From positions 1 to 26,225 of the forward strand of contig JAKJFB010000001.1 of NCBI GenBank assembly GCA_022705125.1: 26,225 bases of DNA. The letters run 5' to 3'. Source of the DNA: Pseudomonadota bacterium. GTDB lineage: Bacteria; Pseudomonadota; Gammaproteobacteria; Pseudomonadales; UBA5518. The notes below the pieces were generated by a model, which saw only the letters and a program-made list of their open reading frames with translations, searched no databases and had not been told where the DNA came from. Both the position numbers and the translations under genes were made by a program. Shown piece by piece: positions 7,471 to 14,683 of the stretch. Numbering within the stretch: the stretch's first letter is position 1; each line of letters opens with the position of its first letter.

Positions 7471-7868
7471 TGTTCCCTCCCATCTTCACCACCCTGCAGG
7501 ACTCCGCGACCGTGCGCTCCATCTTCGGGGCCCGGCCGCGGGTGTACCGGCATGGCGAGGCGCCGCAGCTCCCTCCGCCCAAGGCCGGCGGCAACGTGCC
7601 GGAGGTCAAGCCGTATGCCACCTGGCTGATCATCTCGAGCGTGCCGGAGAACCAGCTCTCCGGGCTGCCAGGGCATGATCGGGTGGGCCTGCAGCTGGAC
7701 GTCTACGCTCGGGGCGACGCGGAGTGCGTCACCGCGGCGCAGGCGATCCGCGACCGCCTGGAGACCGACTGCCACATGACCGCCTTGCGCGGGCTGGCTC
7801 GGGACGGGGATACTCGCCTCTACCGGATCAGCATGGACTTCGACTACTGGCTGCCGCGCGAAGCGTGA
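7470..7868 (+). CDS. Tail terminator/completion protein, DUF3168-like
   Basis: The 132-residue product starts at ATG 7470 (TGATG overlap with the gp10-like gene); the longer frame from 6555 is a shadow. It begins MFPPIFTTLQDSATVRSIFG and contains PYATWLIISSVPENQLSG, then VGLQLDVYARGDAECVTAA and a closing YRISMDFDYWLP strand, which matches the DUF3168/gpU-like tail terminator group in length and order. These form a hexameric ring capping the tail tube. Confidence 0.82.
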   Translation: MFPPIFTTLQDSATVRSIFGARPRVYRHGEAPQLPPPKAGGNVPEVKPYATWLIISSVPENQLSGLPGHDRVGLQLDVYARGDAECVTAAQAIRDRLETDCHMTALRGLARDGDTRLYRISMDFDYWLPREA

Positions 7869-7929
7869 GCAGCCGTCCGATCCCCACCTGCTCGCCGCCG
7901 CGCGGGCGCAACCTCGAAAGGCCGTCATC

Positions 7930-8424
7930 ATGACCACCGGAACCGTTCGCACGCAGGGCACCGAGGTGTTCTTCGTGGACAACACCGTCTCCGCCTCGCA
8001 GCCGGACCTGATCAAGCTGGCGTGCCCGACCGGCGTGCAGGGCCTCGGCGGCGCAAAGGACCAGATCGAGACCACCTGCCTCGACACCATCGGCGACAAG
8101 GAGTACGCCGGCGGCCTGGGCAACCCGGGCGTGGTGACCATCCCCTTCAACCTGATTCCCCGCGACTTCTCGCATCAGGTGCTGTTCGAATTCAAGCGCA
8201 CCGGCGAGGTGCTCGAGTGGATCGCCTGCCTGTCCGAGAGCACGGAGCAGCCGACCGTCGACAGCGACGGCGTGATCACCGCGCCGGCCACGCGCTCGTC
8301 GTTCCAGTTCCAGGGCTATATCGCCGATGTGAACATCGACATCGCCAACAACGAGATCGTGCGCGGCACCCTGACCGTGCAGCGCTCGGGTAACGTCGTG
8401 TTCAACGCCTACGTGCCGGCCTGA
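7930..8424 (+). CDS. Major tail (tube) protein
   Basis: A 164-residue protein after a 61-base gap, with an AAAGG ribosome site ahead of ATG 7930. It has a beta-rich tail-tube pattern: GTEVFFVDNT near the N-terminus, CPTGVQGLGGAKDQIETTCL (about 37-56), GVVTIPFNLIPRD, and a C-terminal IVRGTLTVQRSGNVVFN. Length, beta content and position between the terminator and the frameshifting chaperone fit a gpV-like tube subunit. Confidence 0.82.
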   Translation: MTTGTVRTQGTEVFFVDNTVSASQPDLIKLACPTGVQGLGGAKDQIETTCLDTIGDKEYAGGLGNPGVVTIPFNLIPRDFSHQVLFEFKRTGEVLEWIACLSESTEQPTVDSDGVITAPATRSSFQFQGYIADVNIDIANNEIVRGTLTVQRSGNVVFNAYVPA

Positions 8425-8426
8425 TC

Positions 8427-8828
8427 ATGGACGAGTCCTGGTTCGTTCCTCCGGAGCTGGAGGAGAAGAAGGTTCGTCTGGCTGACGGCTCCGAGCACGT
8501 GATGTACTTCCGTCACCTGCCCAACACCGACTTCGAGACCTACGCGCTGCAGGTCAACTCAGCGGATCCCGAGGTGGCCGGCGCCGCCGCGGCGCGCCTG
8601 CTGTGCAAGGGCTGGTGCGAGCCGAACGGCAAGCCGGCGCTCTCCTACGACCGCGTGGTGATGCTCAAGCGCCCGGTGTTCCGCGCTCTGTTCGCCGCGC
8701 TGCTCGAGGTCAACACCTACGGTGCGGCCAAGGTCGAAGAGACGGGAAAAGCCTTGGGGCCAGGGGCGAGCGCTGGTTCTGGCACACCCTCGCGCTCGCG
8801 CTCGGGGGGCGCACGGTCCAAGAGCTGA
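8427..8828 (+). CDS. Tail assembly chaperone, G-type (zero-frame product)
   Basis: The 133-residue zero-frame protein starts two bases after the tube gene. It contains ELEEKKVRLADGSEHVMYF and AAARLLCKGWCEPNGKPAL. Residues 1-108 are shared with the frameshifted GT product; translation that fails to slip continues a short Ser/Gly-rich tail to 8828. In lambda-like phages, gpG and gpGT bind the tape measure and recruit tube subunits in a defined ratio. No strong ribosome site is seen, so coupling to the tube gene is likely. Confidence 0.82.
   Translation: MDESWFVPPELEEKKVRLADGSEHVMYFRHLPNTDFETYALQVNSADPEVAGAAAARLLCKGWCEPNGKPALSYDRVVMLKRPVFRALFAALLEVNTYGAAKVEETGKALGPGASAGSGTPSRSRSGGARSKS
8744..8750 (+). 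promoter_or_regulatory. -1 programmed ribosomal frameshift site (G_GGA_AAA)
   Basis: The heptamer GGGAAAA lies in the correct phase (zero-frame codons GGA at 8745 and AAA at 8748). It is the X_XXY_YYZ type used for lambda G/GT. Slipping back one base moves ribosomes from the G frame into the open frame that runs to 9082. Confidence 0.88.
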
Positions 8829-9082
8829 AGGGGGCGATGTCGCGCCAGGAGTTCATCGCCTGGCGCGAGTACCACCGGCTGTTCCCGTTCGATGACCTGC
8901 ACCGGTACCACCGACCGGCCGCGCTGGTCGCTCACTGTGCAGCGGGTGGTGGTGGTGCCGATGTGCTCGACACGCGGCTCGCCTGGCTGGCTCCGGAGCC
9001 TGCCGCTGGCGATGGGGCCTACACTGAGGCCGATCTGGCGACGTTCCGGGCTTTCGGCATGAAGCCGCCGGGCAGGGGGTAA
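8750..9082 (+). CDS. T domain of the frameshifted tail chaperone GT (fusion starts at 8427)
   Basis: The -1 frame after the slippery site encodes 110 residues (SLGARGERWFWHT and on). It contains MSRQEFIAWREYHRLFPFDD, the typical T-domain pattern of siphophage GT proteins, and ends two codons short of the tape-measure start. The predicted fusion is 108 G residues plus 110, or 218 residues. GT bridges the tape measure and the tube protein. A less likely alternative is separate initiation at ATG 8837, which has AAGGGGG upstream. Confidence 0.85.
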   Translation, partial: SLGARGERWFWHTLALALGGRTVQELKGAMSRQEFIAWREYHRLFPFDDLHRYHRPAALVAHCAAGGGGADVLDTRLAWLAPEPAAGDGAYTEADLATFRAFGMKPPGRG

Positions 9083-9085
9083 GGC

Positions 9086-11347
9086 ATGGCAGCTGGCTCG
9101 ATCATCATCGACCTCCTGATGCGGACGGGCAGTTTCGTGACCGACACGAAGCGTGCCCAGAAGCAACTCAAGGACTTTCAGAAGGACGTTGCCGGCACGG
9201 CGGCGTCGCTGAAGAACCAGCTCGTGGGCGCGCTGGCTGCCGCCGGCGTGGCGCTCTCGTTCGACGCGCTGCTGCAGGGGGCGGCCAAGTTCAAGGACCT
9301 GGAGGAGGAGGTCGGCGCCAGCGCCGAAAGCATCGCCTCGCTCTCCGTTGCGGCTGCCACTGCCGGCGTGCCGATCGAGTCGATCGCCGCGTCGGCGCTC
9401 AAGCTCACGAAGAACCTGTCGGGCGTGGACGACGAGTCCAAGGCTGCCGGCGCGGCCCTGGCGGCTCTGGGCATCCCGATCGAGGAGTTCAAGCGCCTGG
9501 ATCCTGTGCAGCGTATCGACGCGCTGGCCAAGGCCTTTGCCGGCTTCGCCGACGGGCCCGAGAAGTCCGCGGTGGCGATCGCGCTGTTCGGCAAGGCCGG
9601 AGCCGAGCAGCTCCGGGTGTTCAAGGCCCTGGAGGAACAGGGCGGGCGGCAGGTCATCCTCACGCAGCAGCAGATCGAGCTGGCCGACGCTTTCGCGGAT
9701 CGCCAATCGAAGCTGACCGGCACGCTGCAGGCCTACGCGCAGGTGGCGGTCACGGACATCCTGCCGTCCCTGAACGACCTCACGGCGGTGACGTCCGACA
9801 TCGTGCGCGAGCTGGTCGGCGTTGACTCCGCCGGTAAGAAGCTGGCCGGCGACAGCTCGGTCGCTCAGTTTGCCCGCGGCGCGGCCGACGTCCTGGCGTT
9901 CGTCGCAGACATCGCGCAGGGCGTGGTCAGCCTGGTGCAGTCGATCGGCGTCGGCTTCGGCGCCAACGCGGCGATCGTGAGCGCGGTTCTCGACGGCGAG
10001 TTCGGGCAGGCCCGGACGATCGCGGAGGAGGCGCGGAACGACATCGCGCGGATCCTGAACCCGGAGCTGTTCTCCCAGCGGCTGGCGCGGCTCCGCGCTG
10101 AGGCGGCCCGCGCATCGGCTCCTGATCCCAACCAGAGCGCGGCCGAGAGCGCGCGCCTCGGTCGTCGTCCCCAGCTGCAGTTCGACGGCGCGGTGAAGCC
10201 GCCCAAGGGCACCACCACGCAAAGCGAGGCGGAGAAGTACCTCGAGACGCTGCAGAAGCAGGGCGAGGCGACGCTGCAGCTCACGACCTACGAGAAGGCT
10301 CTGCTCGAGATCCAGTCCGGCCGGCTGAAGGGCATCACTCCGCAGCTGAAGCGCGCCATCCTCGCGCAGGCCGAGTTCAACGACCTGAACAAGCAGGCCA
10401 TCGAGCTGCGCGACGCTGAAGTCGCGGTGAACACCAACCGCGCGAAGGCCCAGCTCGAGACGGTCGATGCTCTGGTCAAGGGCAACAAGGAACTGCGCGA
10501 CGAGATCGCTCTGATCGGTCTGGATGAGCTCGGCATCACCAGCGTCGAGCGTGCACGCATCAGCTCTCTGCGTGCGCTGAAGGAGGAAGAGCTCGCGCGG
10601 CGTGCCGCCAATGGCGCGGCCGACGAAACCTTGCAGGCGCTCGAGGCGGAAATCGCCGCGCTGAAGGAGCGCGAGGACCTGCTCGGGCAGAAGATCAACA
10701 AGGGCATCGAGCAGCGCGGCATCGAGGACGCTCGCAAGACGGCGACCAAGGCTTCCGACGCTCTGGCCGACTCGATCGAGCAGGGCATCCTCGAAGGCTA
10801 CCGGCGCGGTTCGTCCCTCACCGATATCTTCCTGAACGAGTTGAAGGCTCAGTTCGCCAAGACGGTACTGCGGCCCCTCATCCAGCCTGTGGCGGACGCC
10901 GGTAACGACTTGATCGGCTCGCTGGTCAGCGCGGCTTTCTCGGCATTCTCGGGTGGCTCCGGCGTGGGCATCGTCCCTGGCGACTCTCCACTCTCGGCCA
11001 CTGGCGAGGCCATTCTGGGCCGGCGCGCTGGAGGCGGCGATGCCCATCGCAACGTGGGCGGCGCGCTCCTGGTCGGCGAGAAGGGGCCGGAGCTCTTTCG
11101 GCCGTCGACCAGCGGGCGCGTGATCCCGAACGGCGCGCTCATGGCGCAGCGTGCACCGCAGATCACGATCGAGAACTACGGCGCGCGCGTGCAGGAAGAG
11201 CGCCAGGGCAACGGCGACGTGAAGTTCATCATCGACGCCGCTGTGCGCGAGGTCGATCGCCGCATCGCGTCTCGCACCGGGTCGACCGCCATGGCTCTGA
11301 AGTCCGCCGGGCTGAGCGTCTCGCGCGGCCTGCCGCGCAGGGGTTGA
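9086..11347 (+). CDS. Tail tape measure protein
   Basis: This 753-residue, largely helical protein sits directly after GT. The N-terminus has SIIIDLLMRTGSFVTDTKRA, typical of lambda gpH-like tape measures. Hydrophobic helices lie near residues 48-70 and 255-290, a long charged coiled-coil region runs over about 375-575, and the end carries GGALLVGEKGPELFRPSTS, a recurrent tape-measure motif. It sets tail length; at about 0.15 nm per residue, a tail near 110 nm is expected (inference). It is about 100 residues shorter than the lambda protein. Confidence 0.92.
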   Translation: MAAGSIIIDLLMRTGSFVTDTKRAQKQLKDFQKDVAGTAASLKNQLVGALAAAGVALSFDALLQGAAKFKDLEEEVGASAESIASLSVAAATAGVPIESIAASALKLTKNLSGVDDESKAAGAALAALGIPIEEFKRLDPVQRIDALAKAFAGFADGPEKSAVAIALFGKAGAEQLRVFKALEEQGGRQVILTQQQIELADAFADRQSKLTGTLQAYAQVAVTDILPSLNDLTAVTSDIVRELVGVDSAGKKLAGDSSVAQFARGAADVLAFVADIAQGVVSLVQSIGVGFGANAAIVSAVLDGEFGQARTIAEEARNDIARILNPELFSQRLARLRAEAARASAPDPNQSAAESARLGRRPQLQFDGAVKPPKGTTTQSEAEKYLETLQKQGEATLQLTTYEKALLEIQSGRLKGITPQLKRAILAQAEFNDLNKQAIELRDAEVAVNTNRAKAQLETVDALVKGNKELRDEIALIGLDELGITSVERARISSLRALKEEELARRAANGAADETLQALEAEIAALKEREDLLGQKINKGIEQRGIEDARKTATKASDALADSIEQGILEGYRRGSSLTDIFLNELKAQFAKTVLRPLIQPVADAGNDLIGSLVSAAFSAFSGGSGVGIVPGDSPLSATGEAILGRRAGGGDAHRNVGGALLVGEKGPELFRPSTSGRVIPNGALMAQRAPQITIENYGARVQEERQGNGDVKFIIDAAVREVDRRIASRTGSTAMALKSAGLSVSRGLPRRG

Positions 11348-11348
11348 C

Positions 11349-11921
11349 GTGGCTCTGCCGACCATCGTCGCTCCGCCCGAGGCTCCAGTGTTCCTGGCCG
11401 ATGGGCACGAGATCGAGGAACTGTCGCGCTACGCGCAGGTGCCGATGCAGACCGGCCACTCGCGGGCCCGTCCGGTGCTCTCGCAGAACGAGCGCATGGT
11501 CAACGTGCGCTGGTTCCTGGATGGCCCGGCGCTGGCGGCGGTCTACGAGTGGTACGAGGGCGCGCTGCAGGCCGGCACGCGGCTGTTCGCCGCGCGCGTG
11601 GCGCGGCAGGGTGGCGATCCGACCACCGGCGTCTGGCCGAGCCTGGCTTGGTGGACGGCGCGCTGGGTCGAGTTCGAGACGCAGATGCTCCCTCGCCCGG
11701 CCTTACTGATCGATCCCGACACCGAGGTGACTCTCACGCGCGGCGTGGTCAGCGGGCGCATCTACCTGATCGAGGGCCCATTCGCCGAGGGCCCGGACCT
11801 GGGTGCTCTGGCCATGGAAATCCGGGCGCCGCTGCTCGGCACCGCCCTGCCCACCATCCCGGCGGACCTGGCCATGGAGATCTCGGTGGCGCTGGACGGC
11901 TTCGTGGACGAGACTTCGTGA
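11349..11921 (+). CDS. Phage minor tail / distal tail protein
   Basis: A 190-residue protein starting at GTG 11349, one base after the tape-measure stop. It contains NVRWFLDGPALAAVYEWYEG, then WWTARWVEFETQML and a mostly beta remainder (TRGVVSGRIYLIEGP). The position after the tape measure matches the lambda M-like or distal tail slot. Its pattern (W at a strand end, ALYxWYE helix, G, F-A, later RW) recurs in the next protein, which suggests common descent. No catalytic motif is seen. Confidence 0.68.
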   Translation: MALPTIVAPPEAPVFLADGHEIEELSRYAQVPMQTGHSRARPVLSQNERMVNVRWFLDGPALAAVYEWYEGALQAGTRLFAARVARQGGDPTTGVWPSLAWWTARWVEFETQMLPRPALLIDPDTEVTLTRGVVSGRIYLIEGPFAEGPDLGALAMEIRAPLLGTALPTIPADLAMEISVALDGFVDETS

Positions 11922-11922
11922 C

Positions 11923-12876
11923 ATGGCGCTGGACTTCCCGACCTCGCTCCCTTGTCCCCAGACCGAGCTGGTGACGCCGTTCGATCGCGCGCAGCGGTCC
12001 GACGACCGCCGGCCGCGCGACGCGCGTGCGCTCTCGCTCGATCGGCTGGCCGTAGTGCGCGCCAGCTGGCCGCCGCTCGCGCCGGCAGACGCCGCGACGC
12101 TCTACAGTTTCTGGGAGACCGACCTGCTCGACGGCGGCGCCTGGTTCAATGCCACATGGCCGCTGCCGCAGGGCCGCGTGCCGGCGGTGTTCAAGTTCAT
12201 CAGCCAGCCGCGCTTCCGGTTCGTGCCTGGCGGTCGCTGGCGCGTCGACGCGGTGCTCGAGCAGCGCGGGCGCGGGCAGTCCGTCATCGGCGGGCCTGCT
12301 CCGATCGTGCCTTCAAACCCGTGGAACAGCGCGAACGAGATCGGCACGGCGGTGTTCACGAACGCCGACTTCACCGTTGAGTTGCAGTCTCCTGGCCTGG
12401 TCGCCTCGATCGAAGCGGCGGAGGGATCGCTCGGCAACGGCAAGTACTACGCCGAGCTCCTGCCGGTGTTCGACTTCTTCGAGGGCGGCGTAACGCGCGT
12501 GCAGGTCGGCGTCTCGCGCCAGAACCCTGGCTCCGCGTCGGACGGCGCCGCCTACGACCTCGGTGGCGAGATCGTGGTCGACGGCATCGCCGTCACCACC
12601 CTGGCGGCGATCAACTCCGGCGAAGTCATCATGATCGCGCTGGACGCGTTCGCCGGGTTCGTCTACTTCGGCAAGAATGGCACCTGGCTGGACGGCGCTG
12701 ATCCTGCTCTGGGCATCAACCCGATCACCCTCAGCGTCGCGCCGGCGGACTACTGGCTCTCGTTCTACTGCGACAACAACGAGCTGGCCTACACCTGCTC
12801 GATCCGCACGGGCGCCGACCTGTTCAGCTACTCGATCCCGTCCGGCTTCACCGCCTGGAATGTTCAGGGGGCCTGA
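11923..12876 (+). CDS. Minor tail protein with C-terminal SPRY/B30.2-like domain
   Basis: A 317-residue protein starting at ATG 11923. Residues 1-120 form a minor-tail domain (RASWPPLAPADAATLYSFWE, then FRFVPGGRWRVDAVLEQRG). Residues about 135-317 follow the SPRY/B30.2 pattern: FTVELQSPG, GKYYAELLPVF, GVTRVQVGVSR, EVIMIALDAFAGFVYFGKNG, TWLDGADPALG and a final YSIPSGFTAW. SPRY folds bind protein or glycan ligands and also occur on phage and viral surface proteins. A surface-exposed receptor-binding or decoration role is inferred. The stop overlaps the next start (TGATG). Confidence 0.72.
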   Translation: MALDFPTSLPCPQTELVTPFDRAQRSDDRRPRDARALSLDRLAVVRASWPPLAPADAATLYSFWETDLLDGGAWFNATWPLPQGRVPAVFKFISQPRFRFVPGGRWRVDAVLEQRGRGQSVIGGPAPIVPSNPWNSANEIGTAVFTNADFTVELQSPGLVASIEAAEGSLGNGKYYAELLPVFDFFEGGVTRVQVGVSRQNPGSASDGAAYDLGGEIVVDGIAVTTLAAINSGEVIMIALDAFAGFVYFGKNGTWLDGADPALGINPITLSVAPADYWLSFYCDNNELAYTCSIRTGADLFSYSIPSGFTAWNVQGA

Positions 12877-13733
12877 TGTCACACCTCACCAACTACGCGG
12901 AGAACGCGCTTGCCGACTACGCTCGCGGCGAGGGCCTGATCCTTTCCTCGAGCTGGACCATCCACCTGCTGACCGCGGTGAGCGATTCTGCGCACACCAA
13001 GGTGACCGGCACGGGCTACGCTCCGGTCGACGTCCTGCGCTCACTGGACGAATGGTCCGGCACGCAGGGCCCGGGCACCACGCTGGCCAGCATCGGCACT
13101 TCGCACCGGACCTCGAACAACAACCTAATCGACTTCGGCACGGTCGGCGCTGGCGGCTGGAGCGGCCCGGCGATCGCCGTGGGCCTGTTCGACGGCACGG
13201 AGCTTTTCGCGTGGGCCGACATGGATCCGCGCACGCTGCTGGAGGGCGAGCAGTTCTCCCTCGACCCTGGCACGCTGATCTTCGACTTCGGCGTGACCGG
13301 TGGCATGAGCGACTACCTGTCCAACGTGCTGATCGACCAGATCTGGCGCGACGTCGCCTACTCGTGGCCGACCGACCTCTACGCGGCTTACACCACGACG
13401 ACCCCGACCAACGCAACGCCGGGCTCCGAGCCTGGCGTCGGCGGCTACGCGCGGCAGGCGATCCCCTCGACGCTCTCCGGCTGGACGCCGACGCAGGGCG
13501 GACTTGTCACCGACCTCTCGAGCGGCACCAGCGGGCGCATCGGCAATCAGGCCGACGTCGTCTTCCCGGTGCCCACCGCATACCAGGGCGTGGCGACGCA
13601 CGGCGAGCTGTGGGATGCTGCCGCCGGCGGCAACATGCTGTTCTGGCGTGCTCTCGCTGGCGCCAAGTCCATCGTCGCGGGCGGACCGCCGCCGACCTTC
13701 GCCAGCGATTCCATCGGCATCACCTGGGCCTGA
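12876..13733 (+). CDS. Phage tail-tip/fibre protein with two related domains
   Basis: A 285-residue protein made of two similar beta-rich units. The first (about 27-140) has TIHLLTAVSD, GTGYAPVDV, FGTVGAGGWSGPAIAVGLFD and FAWADM. The second (about 165-285) has DLYAAYTTTTPTNA, GVGGYARQAI, VVFPVPTAYQGVATHGELWD and NMLFWRAL. Both follow the order strand, GxGYA, aromatic/Gly-rich strand, LxD and FW, which is the pattern of short phage tail-fibre domains. The duplication may provide two attachment surfaces (inference). Confidence 0.68.
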   Translation: MSHLTNYAENALADYARGEGLILSSSWTIHLLTAVSDSAHTKVTGTGYAPVDVLRSLDEWSGTQGPGTTLASIGTSHRTSNNNLIDFGTVGAGGWSGPAIAVGLFDGTELFAWADMDPRTLLEGEQFSLDPGTLIFDFGVTGGMSDYLSNVLIDQIWRDVAYSWPTDLYAAYTTTTPTNATPGSEPGVGGYARQAIPSTLSGWTPTQGGLVTDLSSGTSGRIGNQADVVFPVPTAYQGVATHGELWDAAAGGNMLFWRALAGAKSIVAGGPPPTFASDSIGITWA

Positions 13734-13736
13734 TCC

Positions 13737-14279
13737 ATGCCAGACATCGTTCGCCGCGGGGTGACCCTCGCTGAAGCGCTGCAGGAAGCCGCCGCGATCG
13801 CGCCGATCACGCGGCAGATGATCTACGCCTACGAGCTCTGGCATCCGACCCTGTCGGCGCCGGTCTACTTCGTGAACGACAATGCCGACCTGGACGCGTT
13901 CATCGAGAACACCGCCGATCGCAACGCGGCAACGGAGGTGACCTTCGTCGCCTGTCGGCTGGCGGTCACGCGACCGGAGGAAGGCGACCAGCCGGAGTCG
14001 CCGAAGCTCTCGCTCTCGCGGCCCGACCTCGGCAGCCTGCTCAAGCCGCTCCTGGACGCGGCACGCGGGTCGACCGTGCCGTGGGTTCTGATCGAGCGGC
14101 TGTACGCGAGCGACGACCTCAGCTCGCCGGCGATGCTCCCTCCGCTGCAGGTCGAGCTCACAAACGTCGACTTCGTCGGCTCCCAGGTGCAGATGCAGGC
14201 CAGCTTCGATGACGACGGCACGCTTGCCATCCCGGCGATCACCTTCCGTCGTTCGGAATACCCGGGGCTGGCGCGATGA
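13737..14279 (+). CDS. Tail-tip protein, DUF1833-like (lambda L position)
   Basis: This 180-residue protein starts at ATG 13737. IYAYELWHPTLSAPVYFVND (about 29-48) and a run of beta strands ending MQASFDDDGTLAIPAITFRR fit the DUF1833 phage family found just ahead of NlpC/P60 genes. The gene sits in the lambda L position of the M-L-K-J order. It lacks an obvious metal-binding cysteine set. Its stop overlaps the peptidase start by ATGA. Confidence 0.7.
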   Translation: MPDIVRRGVTLAEALQEAAAIAPITRQMIYAYELWHPTLSAPVYFVNDNADLDAFIENTADRNAATEVTFVACRLAVTRPEEGDQPESPKLSLSRPDLGSLLKPLLDAARGSTVPWVLIERLYASDDLSSPAMLPPLQVELTNVDFVGSQVQMQASFDDDGTLAIPAITFRRSEYPGLAR

Positions 14280-14683
14280 CGCATTGGGCTGCCGCCTACG
14301 TGGGAGCTGGCTACGCTCGAGGCGCCAGCGGGCCGGAGGTCTTCTCCTGCTGGGGCCTGGTGCGGCATGTCTTCCTGCACGTGCACCGGATCGCTTTCGC
14401 GGACGTCTCGATCGATGAGTCGGCGCCTGCATCGCCGGTCAACTCCAGGGCCATCCTGGCGTGCGCTCGAGCGGCCAGCATGCGCCCGGTTCCCGCTGGC
14501 CAGCCGCCGGCCGACGGCGACATCGTGATCATGCGTTCGCTGGTGCAGCTGCACTGTGGACTGGTCGTGCGGCTGAACGGCGGGCTTCGCGTGCTCCACG
14601 CGGCGCACGACCGGGGCGTGGTGGTCGACCACTGGCGCGACGCGGTTGAGGGCATGAGCTGGGAACTGTGGAGGCGCGCATGA
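14276..14683 (+). CDS. NlpC/P60-type tail peptidase (lambda K-like)
   Basis: A 135-residue single-domain protein. EVFSCWGLVRHVF places the catalytic Cys at 25; GDIVIM (81-86) is the conserved strand before QLHCGLVVRL with His 93 as the likely base, followed by LRVLHAA (His 108). NlpC/P60 enzymes cut peptidoglycan peptides, and here the enzyme is probably part of the tail tip used for DNA entry. It lacks the N-terminal JAB domain of lambda K. The stop overlaps the hub gene (ATGA). Confidence 0.83.
   Translation: MTHWAAAYVGAGYARGASGPEVFSCWGLVRHVFLHVHRIAFADVSIDESAPASPVNSRAILACARAASMRPVPAGQPPADGDIVIMRSLVQLHCGLVVRLNGGLRVLHAAHDRGVVVDHWRDAVEGMSWELWRRA

Noticed and set aside
8717..11365. 882-codon minus-strand frame opposite the tape measure
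   Set aside because: High-GC third positions create long antisense frames; composition is Arg/Ala/Leu/Asp-rich with no domain, and the plus strand encodes a clear tape measure.
14668..14679. GTG start four codons upstream for the hub protein
   Set aside because: ATG 14680 gives the ATGA overlap typical of this genome, so it is preferred.
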